8,707 bases of DNA. Origin: Lentisphaeria bacterium UBA4640. Its GTDB lineage: Bacteria > Verrucomicrobiota > Lentisphaeria > Victivallales > UBA1829. Each line of letters starts with the position of its first letter. Position 1 is the first letter of the stretch. The notes beneath the pieces are model-generated. The model did not search any database, was not told the DNA's origin, and saw nothing but the letters and a program-made list of their open reading frames with translations. The position numbers and the translations under genes are program-made. The stretch is from NCBI GenBank assembly GCA_002405835.1, contig DHMO01000007.1:33146-41852 (forward strand). Reading direction: 5' to 3'. This document shows positions 1 to 5,456 of the stretch, in pieces.

Positions 1-27
1 TTGGTGTTTGTAGATTGGTGTTTTCAT
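1..27 (-). CDS. 5' end of a leftward ORF, cut by the window edge
   Basis: Only nine codons are visible (MKTPIYKHQ), starting at the ATG whose complement is 25-27. An AAGGA Shine-Dalgarno (complement of 38-42) lies 10 nt upstream. The start is 15 nt after the stop of a 24-codon ORF, and both lie downstream of a strong leftward promoter, so it is probably cotranscribed with that ORF. The short basic, polar N-terminus would suit a signal or prepilin leader, but nothing hydrophobic is visible yet, so no product can be named. It does not match the start of ribosomal protein L34, which often diverges from dnaA. A 9-nt direct repeat (1-9 and 15-23) falls inside the codons. Confidence 0.4.
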
Positions 28-42
28 TGCGGTCGGTTCCTT

Positions 43-117
43 TTACTGTTGGATTAATTTTCCGTCCGTGATTCCCGATAGGTTTCCGAACGACGGCGAA
101 TGTTTTTTGTTTTCCAT
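43..117 (-). CDS. 24-codon ORF, possible leader peptide or small protein
   Basis: This ORF starts at ATG (complement of 115-117) and ends with TAA (43-45). An AAGGA Shine-Dalgarno (complement of 126-130) sits 8 nt upstream. The frame stays open further upstream, but the promoter at 178-206 lies inside that extension, so the internal ATG is the sensible start. The peptide begins MENKKHSPSFG and ends KLIQQ. It is polar, without a membrane segment or recognised motif. Its place between a strong promoter and another SD-led ORF 15 nt downstream suits a leader peptide or a small first gene of an operon. It is not recognised; at this length it could also be chance. Confidence 0.35.
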   Translation of the reverse strand: MENKKHSPSFGNLSGITDGKLIQQ

Positions 118-177
118 TTTTCTCTTCCTTTCCTTCTTTTGTTGCGTTTTCCGATGTTTCCAAATGTTTCTGTATAC

Positions 178-206
178 ATTATATTCTACTTTCCTGAAAA
201 AGTCAA
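178..206 (-). promoter_or_regulatory. Strong leftward sigma-70-type promoter
   Basis: On the minus strand, TTGACT (complement of 201-206) is followed by a 17-nt spacer and a perfect TATAAT (complement of 178-183). This is one mismatch from the full consensus with optimal spacing. Transcription should start near 170-172 and run left, giving a leader of about 54 nt before the 24-codon ORF. An 8-bp palindrome, TGTATACA (171-178), overlaps the -10/start region and could be a small operator. It fires away from the candidate origin and dnaA. Confidence 0.75.
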
Positions 207-511
207 CCCCCTGCAATATGTAACATTCGATGAAAGATATGGACAAAACTAGGATTTTAAGAAAAATAGAGCGTATTTGAGAATTGTTCCTGAAAATATG
301 AAGACAAAAACGAAGAGGGAAAAGAAGTTTTGCCGTTCAAACTTTCACAGCAAAAGCCATTGATTATAATGACGCCCGCGCGTTAGCATTCTTTTTGAAA
401 AATGCAAGCGGTTTTGCCGGAAATCTTTTCAATAAAAGTTTCGTTTCGGACTTGCTATTTCAGAAAAATGGAGCAAATTAAAAGGTGCTGTTCGACGTCC
501 GAAAAAGCAGA

Positions 512-600
512 TGTTGAAAGCAATGTTCATAAGTGTTGATAACTTGTGCATAAGTGTTGATTTTGTCAACATGAAGTGTTCACAGAAGACGTTATGAACA
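512..600. promoter_or_regulatory. Cluster of DnaA-box-like sites in helical phase
   Basis: Four to five similar 9-mers face the same way (minus strand as TTATNNACA): TGTTGAAAG (512-520, weak), TGTTCATAA (524-532), TGTTGATAA (534-542), TGTGCATAA (545-553) and TGTTGATTT (555-563, weak). Their starts are 12, 10, 11 and 10 nt apart, close to one helical turn. The 545 site matches the classic TTATNCACA box exactly; 524 and 534 each differ at position 6. A 13-nt exact direct repeat (528-540 and 549-561) underlies the array. TTATGAACA (592-600) is an opposite-facing copy of the 524 site. The 555 site also forms an inverted repeat, TGTTGA/TCAACA (555-560, 566-571). The sites are seen directly; binding by DnaA is inferred. 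Confidence 0.65.
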
Positions 601-731
601 GGTGATGCAAGGTCATCGTTCCGGCATGTTTCCGCGGAAGAGAAAACGCGCGAAAACGGCGATTTTTAGAGGCTCAAAAAGCACGATTTGAGTTCAAAAA
701 CCGAAAAACGGCAGTTCTGCTGCAAGGCGGT

Positions 732-760
732 TTTCTGTCGCTGAACCGGAGCGGTATGAT
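732..760 (+). promoter_or_regulatory. Possible dnaA promoter
   Basis: TATGAT (755-760) is one base from the -10 consensus and is preceded at 17 nt by a poor -35 (TTTCTG, 732-737). Transcription from about 767 would give a leader of roughly 80 nt containing the 782-806 hairpin and the 809-827 palindrome. The weak -35 makes this tentative; dnaA promoters are often weak and regulated. Confidence 0.3.
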
Positions 761-781
761 AGATTTTAGCGGGCCCGGAAG

Positions 782-806
782 CCCTGAAAAAACAGGTTTT
801 TCGGGG
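782..806 (+). other. Hairpin in the dnaA leader
   Basis: CCCTGAAAAA (782-791) can pair with TTTTTCGGGG (797-806) over ten base pairs including one G-U pair, leaving a 5-nt loop ACAGG. A competing small stem CCTG/CAGG (783-786, 793-796) uses the same bases. It ends two bases before the 19-bp palindrome and 43 nt before the dnaA start. It could fold in the mRNA leader or in DNA. There is no U-run after it, so it is not an obvious terminator. Confidence 0.4.
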
Positions 807-808
807 GA

Positions 809-827
809 TGTCAATAACTTATTGACA
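809..827. promoter_or_regulatory. Perfect 19-bp palindrome before dnaA, likely operator
   Basis: TGTCAATAACTTATTGACA has two perfect 9-bp arms around a single central C and ends 22 nt before the dnaA start codon, just upstream of the ribosome binding site. Each arm, read as TTATTGACA, differs from the DnaA box TTATNCACA at one position only. It can therefore be read either as a dimeric repressor site or as two head-to-head DnaA sites for autoregulation. The TTGACA inside it is too close to the start codon to be a useful -35. The palindrome is certain; the binding protein is inferred. Confidence 0.6.
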
Positions 828-849
828 GCAACGAAGGAAAGGTGCACAA

Positions 850-2232
850 ATGGCAACGGAGTGTTCGCGCTGGAGCGCGACGGAGCTGTGGAATCAGGCG
901 ATGTCCATACTCCGTAAAAAAGTGGATGAGAAAACCTATAAACAGTACTTTGAGCGGATTGCTTCGCTGTCGGTTTCGGAGACGGAGCTGAAGCTGGGCG
1001 TCAATACGCAATTCTTCGCGGAAATTATTGACGAGAAGTTCGGCGCTCTGATTTCCGCCGCAGTCAAGGAAGCCGCCGGATGCGACCTCTCCTACTCCAT
1101 GGGCTGGGATCTCACCTACGTTCCGATGGTCGAGGAACCGGAAGCGGAGGAGCCGGACGCCGCTGCGCCCGTCGCCAAACCCGCGGTTCTCACCGCTCCC
1201 AACTGCAATGCGCGCTACACCTTTGAAAACTTCGTGGTCGGCGAGGAGAACCGTTATGCCTTCTCCGCCGCTCAGACCGCCGCCACCGCCCCCGGCACCT
1301 ACAACCCGCTCTACATTTACGGGGGCACCGGAATGGGCAAAACCCACCTGATGCAGGCCGTCGCGAACCATGTGCAGTCCGCGAACCCCAATGCCGTTGT
1401 CCGCTACACCACCTGCGAAGGTTTCCTCAACGAATATGTCGACGCCATCAAGAACCACACCTCCGACAAGTTCCGCGACCGCTTCCGCAACGTCGATCTG
1501 CTGCTGGTGGACGACGTTCACAACCTCAGCGGCAAGGAAGGTCTGCAGGAGGAGTTCTTCAACACCTTCAACGCCATCTACAACACCGGAAAGCAGATCA
1601 TGATGACGTCGGACAAGCAGCCGTCGGAGATCAAGGGACTTGAAGCCCGCCTGGTCTCCCGCTTCCAGTCCGGTCTCACCGTGCAGATCACAACGCCCTC
1701 CTACGAGACGCGTCTTGCGTTCCTTCAGCTCAAGCAGAAGGGTTCGATGGTGCAGCTTCCGGAGGAGTTCCTCGCGTACATGGCGCGCCGTATTTCCTCC
1801 TCGATCCGTGCGCTTGACGGCGCCCGGATGCGTCTGATCGCCTACGCCTCGCTGGTTGACACCACGGTTCAGCCGCTGACCATGGCGCAGGTTGAAACGC
1901 TCCTCAACGATCTTCTGAACGAAGAGGCGGAGCGGACGAAAGTTTCGATTGAAAAGATTCTGGAAGTTGTTGCCGCGCAGCGGAATCTGAAGGTGATCGA
2001 CCTGACCGGCTCGAAGCGCACGAAGGAGATTGCGGAGTCCAGAATGCTCGCGATGTATCTCGGACGCAGTCTCACAGACCTTTCGCTGAAAGATATCGGG
2101 CAGGCGTTCGGCGGACGCAATCACACGACCGTCATTCACGCCATCAAGGAGATCGAAAGCGACTGCGAGAAGAATGAAGAGCTGAAGCGTTCGATTCAGA
2201 CTATCAAGCGCAAACTTCACGCGGACGCCTGA
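850..2232 (+). CDS. dnaA: Chromosomal replication initiator protein DnaA
   Basis: A full-length DnaA of 460 residues, the AAA+ ATPase that binds DnaA boxes at oriC, oligomerises with ATP and opens the duplex for helicase loading. Domain I is about residues 8-85, followed by a short acidic/Ala-Pro linker (about 93-115). The AAA+ domain has Walker A GGTGMGKT (158-165), Walker B LLLVDD (217-222), sensor 1 TSD (253-255), the probable arginine finger R271 in VSRF and sensor-2 R320. Domain IV carries the DNA-recognition signature FGGRNHTTV (420-428); Asn424 replaces the Asp normally seen there. The ATG at 850 has a good purine-rich ribosome binding site (834-842). A PHP phosphatase gene follows after 2 nt; dnaN, the common neighbour, is absent. 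The palindrome and box-like sites upstream suggest autoregulation. Identity is secure. Confidence 0.98.
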   Translation: MATECSRWSATELWNQAMSILRKKVDEKTYKQYFERIASLSVSETELKLGVNTQFFAEIIDEKFGALISAAVKEAAGCDLSYSMGWDLTYVPMVEEPEAEEPDAAAPVAKPAVLTAPNCNARYTFENFVVGEENRYAFSAAQTAATAPGTYNPLYIYGGTGMGKTHLMQAVANHVQSANPNAVVRYTTCEGFLNEYVDAIKNHTSDKFRDRFRNVDLLLVDDVHNLSGKEGLQEEFFNTFNAIYNTGKQIMMTSDKQPSEIKGLEARLVSRFQSGLTVQITTPSYETRLAFLQLKQKGSMVQLPEEFLAYMARRISSSIRALDGARMRLIAYASLVDTTVQPLTMAQVETLLNDLLNEEAERTKVSIEKILEVVAAQRNLKVIDLTGSKRTKEIAESRMLAMYLGRSLTDLSLKDIGQAFGGRNHTTVIHAIKEIESDCEKNEELKRSIQTIKRKLHADA

Positions 2233-2234
2233 CG

Positions 2235-3047
2235 ATGAAGATTGCCGACATCCATACGCACACCGCGCTCTGCAAGCATGCGGAGGGCAGACCGGAGGAG
2301 TACCTTGCCGCCGCGCTCGCGCTCGGAGAGAGCTACTACGGCGTAGCGGACCACTGTCCGTTTCCCGCCGGATTTGAACCGGAGTGGCGCATGGACGAGT
2401 CGGAACTGCCGCAATACAGACAGATCATCCGCGACCTCCGCGCGCAAGCCGCCGGAACCGGTCTGACCGTTCTTTACGGAATGGAGATGGACTGGGTGCC
2501 GGGACGCCGCGCCGAAGTGGAAGCGAAGCTCGCCGCCGAGCCGCTGGATTATATCATCGGTTCGATTCACTGCGTCGACGGTTTCTGTTTCGACGACCCG
2601 GACAAGCGTTCTCTGTGGGATGAGCCGGGAATGGCGGAGAAGATCTGGCGCGGGTATGTGCGGGATCTGAAGACGTATGTTTCGGAATGGAATTTTCAGA
2701 TTCTGGGGCATGCGGATCTTCCGAAAAAGTTCGGGCACAAGCCTGTTTACACGCCGGAGTTCGAGCGTGCCTTCCGCGAAATTTTCGGCATCATGAAAGA
2801 GCGCGGCATTGCGCTGGAAATCAATGTTGCCGGACTCCACAACGCCGTGGCGGAAATCTATCCGTCGCAGCGTCTTCTCGCCCTGGCGAAGGAGTCGGGG
2901 CTGACTCTGACTTACGGTTCCGACGCGCATTCCCCCGCGATGGTCGGGCGCGATTTCGCCGCCGCGGCGGCATGGGCGAAACAGGCGGGATTCAACGCTT
3001 TCTCCGTGTTTGTTCAGAAGCGTCAGATTCTTCTTCCGTTCGACTGA
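2235..3047 (+). CDS. PHP-domain phosphatase, histidinol-phosphatase (HisJ/HisK) family
   Basis: This 270-residue protein has the PHP-domain metal-binding motifs in order: DIHTHT (H7, H9), the HisJ-type CKHAEG (13-18), ADHCPF (H40), GMEMDW (E84), GSIHC (H112), GHADL (H159, D161) and GSDAHSP (D230, H232). The family uses a trinuclear metal centre to hydrolyse phosphate esters; members of this length with the CKHAEG motif are usually histidinol-phosphate phosphatases, removing phosphate in the penultimate step of histidine synthesis. No signal peptide, so cytoplasmic. The start is 2 nt after the dnaA stop with no clear Shine-Dalgarno of its own, which suggests translational coupling. No other his gene is in view, so a different small phosphoester substrate is possible. 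Its last 25 bp overlap the 3' end of the opposing ATPase gene. Confidence 0.92.
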   Translation: MKIADIHTHTALCKHAEGRPEEYLAAALALGESYYGVADHCPFPAGFEPEWRMDESELPQYRQIIRDLRAQAAGTGLTVLYGMEMDWVPGRRAEVEAKLAAEPLDYIIGSIHCVDGFCFDDPDKRSLWDEPGMAEKIWRGYVRDLKTYVSEWNFQILGHADLPKKFGHKPVYTPEFERAFREIFGIMKERGIALEINVAGLHNAVAEIYPSQRLLALAKESGLTLTYGSDAHSPAMVGRDFAAAAAWAKQAGFNAFSVFVQKRQILLPFD

Positions 3048-4132
3048 GCGGATTCCTCCGCCTTCTGACGCCGTTCGATGCTGCAGTCCACCTGCCGGAA
3101 AAAGGTGTCGCAGAAATCGACATTGCCATGCCAGTAATCCAGAAGACTGTCGCAGAGTTTTTTCTGCCATCCGGCAAAGTATCCGGCATTTGCAAGCCGG
3201 TTTTTGGTTTGTCCTTCAAACTGCGGGTCTTCAATGCGTGCGGAGACGATTCCGGAAACGGAACAGAGGACATCCGCCGGGCGCATGACGGTGTTTCCCT
3301 TCATAATCTGTTTTGACGCGAGCCAGAGTGCCGACTTTGCCGCATCGACATGCACGCCGCCGTTCACGGTGCGGTGTCCGTTTACAAAAGAGATCCATGA
3401 GTTTTCCGGCTGGTCGCACTGGACAAACAGGCATTCCACCTTCCCGCATTCCAGCGGAATCGGCGGGACGGCGATTTTGTCAAAAGGAACCAGCGAGAGC
3501 ATTGTATCCTGCAGACCGTGTCTGGCATGAAACTCTTCTTCGTTGAAAACGACGCTCAGCGCGGGGATGGCGCAGCAGTAGAGCTTGATCAGATTCCTGA
3601 GAATATATGGATTAACCGTGGATTTGCCGGAAAATATTTTTGCATCGGGAGTAAACGAAATGTCGCATCCATCGGCCTCGCCGCATTGCCCGGTTTTGTC
3701 GGAGAGCGCTTCGCCTCTGGAGAGCTGCATTTCACGGAAAGTCCCGTTGCGGATTGTCCGGACTGTCATGCGTTCCGAGAGCGCGGCGACGACTTTCAGA
3801 CCGAGTCCGTGGAGTCCGGCGGAGCAGCTGTAGGTTCCCTGTTGAAATTTTCCGCTGGAGAATGGCAGAAGCAGAACTTTGTGAAGCGCGTCGAGTGGAA
3901 TTCCGCGTCCGTAATCGCGGATGCTCACGGTATTGTTTTTCAGCTGCACGCGGATTTGAGAGCCGTAGCCGGAAGTAAGTTCATCGAGAGCGTTCTCGAA
4001 GATTTCCTGAAAGAGGGAGTAGATTCCGTCCTCCATTCTTTCGCCGGAGCCGATGTTGGCGATATACATTGCCGGACGCAGGCGGATGTGCTCCATAATT
4101 CCGAGGGCGCGGATATTCTGTTCATTATTCAT
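3023..4132 (-). CDS. Stand-alone GyrB/ParE-type GHKL ATPase with transducer domain, no TOPRIM
   Basis: This 369-residue protein resembles the N-terminal 43-kDa ATPase fragment of GyrB. It shows the start motif LRPAMYI (18-24), N-box EIFENALDE with E43, N47 and D50 matching the gyrase catalytic Glu, Asn and Asp, DYGRGIP (73-79), the G-loop GLHGLG (106-111), a transducer segment FVNGH..NGG, and QFEGQTK with the ATP-contacting Lys at 310. It ends about 60 residues later, before where gyrase has TOPRIM and DNA-binding parts. It should bind and hydrolyse ATP and dimerise, but cannot cut DNA alone. The ATG at 4132 has AGAGG 6 nt upstream and overlaps the VWA gene's stop by 8 bp, so the two are translationally coupled. 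Longer reading of the frame to 4597 only shadows the VWA gene. A gyrB pseudogene is unlikely because every ATPase motif is intact. Substrate or partner unknown. Confidence 0.86.
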   Translation of the reverse strand: MNNEQNIRALGIMEHIRLRPAMYIANIGSGERMEDGIYSLFQEIFENALDELTSGYGSQIRVQLKNNTVSIRDYGRGIPLDALHKVLLLPFSSGKFQQGTYSCSAGLHGLGLKVVAALSERMTVRTIRNGTFREMQLSRGEALSDKTGQCGEADGCDISFTPDAKIFSGKSTVNPYILRNLIKLYCCAIPALSVVFNEEEFHARHGLQDTMLSLVPFDKIAVPPIPLECGKVECLFVQCDQPENSWISFVNGHRTVNGGVHVDAAKSALWLASKQIMKGNTVMRPADVLCSVSGIVSARIEDPQFEGQTKNRLANAGYFAGWQKKLCDSLLDYWHGNVDFCDTFFRQVDCSIERRQKAEESAQSNGRRI

Positions 4133-5213
4133 TGCAAACCTCTTCTGAAATGCCGTCGATTTGAATGGAGTTTCCCCAGTCTGCCGGGGCTTGTCCTCCG
4201 GGAGTGAGACACCAGAGAACGGGGTATTCGGGCGGTTTTTTCGGAGCCGGACCGCAGCCGTCGGTGAAGTAGAGCATGCACTGCGGCGGTGTTTTGAGTT
4301 TTTGGTCGACATAATCGAACGGCGGGCGCAGGTCGGTTCCGCCGCCTCCGGGAAAATTGAATTCTTTGCCGGTGTCGAACGGCGTTTCATCGGGCGAATA
4401 TTCGGCTGCGGAAGTGATTGCGGCGTCACAGCAGAGCAGAGTGATGTGATAGCTGCCGAACGAAAGAACAATGCCGCAGAGTTCATCGAGGAACCGGGGA
4501 AGGGCGTCCTGCGTGCTTCCGCTGGTATCGACGGCGACAACGAGGTCGATATCCGGATTTCTGATGCTTCCGGGCAGGTACAGTTTTTTATAGACATGGC
4601 GCCGGTTTGGCGGAAGCCAGGAGCGGGTGCGCTGGATGCTTTGAGTAATGAAATCGCTCAGGAGGCGTTTCCAGTTCATCTGCGGCTTTCCGGGGGTGAT
4701 GAATTTGTCGAAATCTTTCGGCATGGTTCCGCGTTCCCTGCACTTTGCGGCGCATTCGCTCAGAATTTTTTCCCATGAATTCTGAAGAGCGCCTGCGACT
4801 TCCGCAGTATCCACACTCTGCCGTTGAGCGGCTTTGCTCTTCTGTTCCGCTTGAAGCATTCCGTTTTCTTCATCGTCTCCGGATTCTGCGGACGGCCGGC
4901 TTGTTTCCGGGGAGTTGCTGCGGTCGGGCAGCCGGGAAATTTCTTCCTCCAGAGCTTTTTCCTCCTCTGCGGGGTCTTTCTGTTCCGCTTTTCCGGTATT
5001 CTTCTGTTCCGGAGAAGTTTTCCCGTCTTTGTTTTTCTGTTTTTCCTTTTTTTTTTCGGGTTCGGGGAAATCGGTTTCTGTTCCGGTGAAGCGCTGTTCT
5101 TCCCGGAGATGAACATCCCAGAAGAAGTCGCGGTGATTGATCCGGCAATCAAAATAGTATTGCGGAATCAGCGACGGCGGGTACTGAGCTACTGTAATTT
5201 TATTTTCTTTCAT
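4125..5213 (-). CDS. VWA-domain protein (DUF2201-like C-terminal domain)
   Basis: A 362-residue protein. The C-terminal von Willebrand factor A domain (about 225-355) has a complete MIDAS metal site: DTSGS (D229, S231, S233), T293 in GGGGTDL and D318 in YFTDG. The segment before it (about 165-225: NWKRLL...SWLPPNRRH...LPG) matches the lead-in to the VWA domain in DUF2201 proteins, as I recall that family. Those normally carry an N-terminal HExxH metallopeptidase-like domain; here I see none. Instead there is an N-terminal stretch of about 50 residues and a Lys/Glu-rich, probably disordered linker (about 50-130). No signal peptide. AGGAGG (complement of 5221-5226) lies 7 nt before the ATG. The stop overlaps the start of the gyrase-type ATPase gene by 8 bp. 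VWA proteins usually pair with MoxR-type AAA+ ATPases; this partner is different. An A10 tract (coding strand, 5047-5056) lies in the linker. Confidence 0.88.
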   Translation of the reverse strand: MKENKITVAQYPPSLIPQYYFDCRINHRDFFWDVHLREEQRFTGTETDFPEPEKKKEKQKNKDGKTSPEQKNTGKAEQKDPAEEEKALEEEISRLPDRSNSPETSRPSAESGDDEENGMLQAEQKSKAAQRQSVDTAEVAGALQNSWEKILSECAAKCRERGTMPKDFDKFITPGKPQMNWKRLLSDFITQSIQRTRSWLPPNRRHVYKKLYLPGSIRNPDIDLVVAVDTSGSTQDALPRFLDELCGIVLSFGSYHITLLCCDAAITSAAEYSPDETPFDTGKEFNFPGGGGTDLRPPFDYVDQKLKTPPQCMLYFTDGCGPAPKKPPEYPVLWCLTPGGQAPADWGNSIQIDGISEEVCNE

Positions 5214-5437
5214 CGTCTTTCCTCCTGTTTCTGGAACAGCAGATGGCGTGCCAGAAAGTCCGCAGGTTCAAAAAAATCTTTTCCTCCGTCCACGGGCATG
5301 AAGCAGGTGATAAAAAATGAATATTTACAGTCATTTTTTGAACATTGCTCTTCCCGATTCAGCCATTTGCCCGCTGAAGCGGCGGTTGGCATGGCAGTTG
5401 CTGTATTGGCTAGGAGAGGGAAGTTATTTTTAAACAA
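5210..5437 (-). CDS. Possible 75-codon ORF upstream of the VWA gene, or a gene remnant
   Basis: The frame begins with a TTG (complement of 5435-5437) and ends in a TGA that shares ATGA with the VWA start codon, the 4-bp overlap typical of coupled genes. It is open without stops back to about 5470. The second half, from the Met that begins MPVDGGKDFF (residue 47), has codon choice like the neighbouring genes (CTG, GCG, GAC) and ends FLARHLLFQKQEERR, which looks protein-like. The first half is less convincing, has no good ribosome binding site and contains an AT-rich inverted repeat. It may be a small first gene of the VWA operon, the 3' remnant of a longer lost gene, or just the 5' leader. No family recognised. 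Confidence 0.3.
   Translation of the reverse strand: MFKNNFPLLANTATAMPTAASAGKWLNREEQCSKNDCKYSFFITCFMPVDGGKDFFEPADFLARHLLFQKQEERR
5312..5339. other. AT-rich perfect inverted repeat between divergent genes
   Basis: AAAAAATGA (5312-5320) and TCATTTTTT (5331-5339) are perfect 9-bp inverted arms around a 10-nt AT-rich loop. On either strand the second arm ends in a T-run, so it could act as a weak bidirectional terminator, or as an operator in the intergenic space between the VWA operon and the repeat-protein gene. No clear promoter for either gene was found near it. Confidence 0.3.
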
Positions 5438-5456
5438 CTGATGAAAGGTTATTACG

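Larger units (their letters stand above)
207..849. other. Gene-free region upstream of dnaA, candidate oriC
   Basis: No convincing coding region lies in these 643 bases. The left part (about 225-350) and 410-485 are visibly AT-rich and are candidate unwinding elements. An imperfect AT-rich hairpin (GCATT 386-390 with AATGC 401-405) lies between them. A cluster of DnaA-box-like sites follows at 512-600, then a 10-bp palindrome TTCCGCGGAA (630-639) and a CTCAAA/TTTGAG inverted repeat (673-678, 687-692). The dnaA leader with its hairpin and palindrome closes the region. Origins are commonly next to dnaA and contain clustered DnaA boxes beside AT-rich DNA, which is the basis for the call. Proof would need GC-skew or marker-frequency data, and I cannot place the exact unwinding site. 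Confidence 0.6.

Noticed and set aside
298..363. 21-codon ATG ORF in the origin region
   Set aside because: No ribosome binding site, Lys/Arg-rich chance-like composition and no neighbour to couple with.
811..2220. Long open frame of 469 codons on the minus strand opposite dnaA
   Set aside because: It mirrors dnaA, whose protein is unmistakable, and its translation is Arg/His/Gly-rich without motifs. It is a shadow of GC-rich codon use.
3048..3061. GCGGA/TCCGC hairpin just after the PHP stop as a terminator
   Set aside because: The stem is only 5 bp, there is no U-run, and it lies within the coding end of the opposing ATPase gene.
3023..4132. Reading the GHKL gene as a decayed gyrB, since gyrB is often near dnaA
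   Set aside because: All ATPase and transducer motifs are intact, the gene is translationally coupled to the VWA gene, and the strand is opposite to dnaA.
3518..4207. Plus-strand open frame of 229 codons
   Set aside because: It lies entirely opposite the ATPase gene and has no recognisable motif.
4133..4597. N-terminal extension of the gyrase-type ATPase frame by 155 codons
   Set aside because: The extension lies inside the VWA coding sequence in another frame, whereas ATG 4132 has AGAGG at 6 nt and the GyrB-like homology begins right there.
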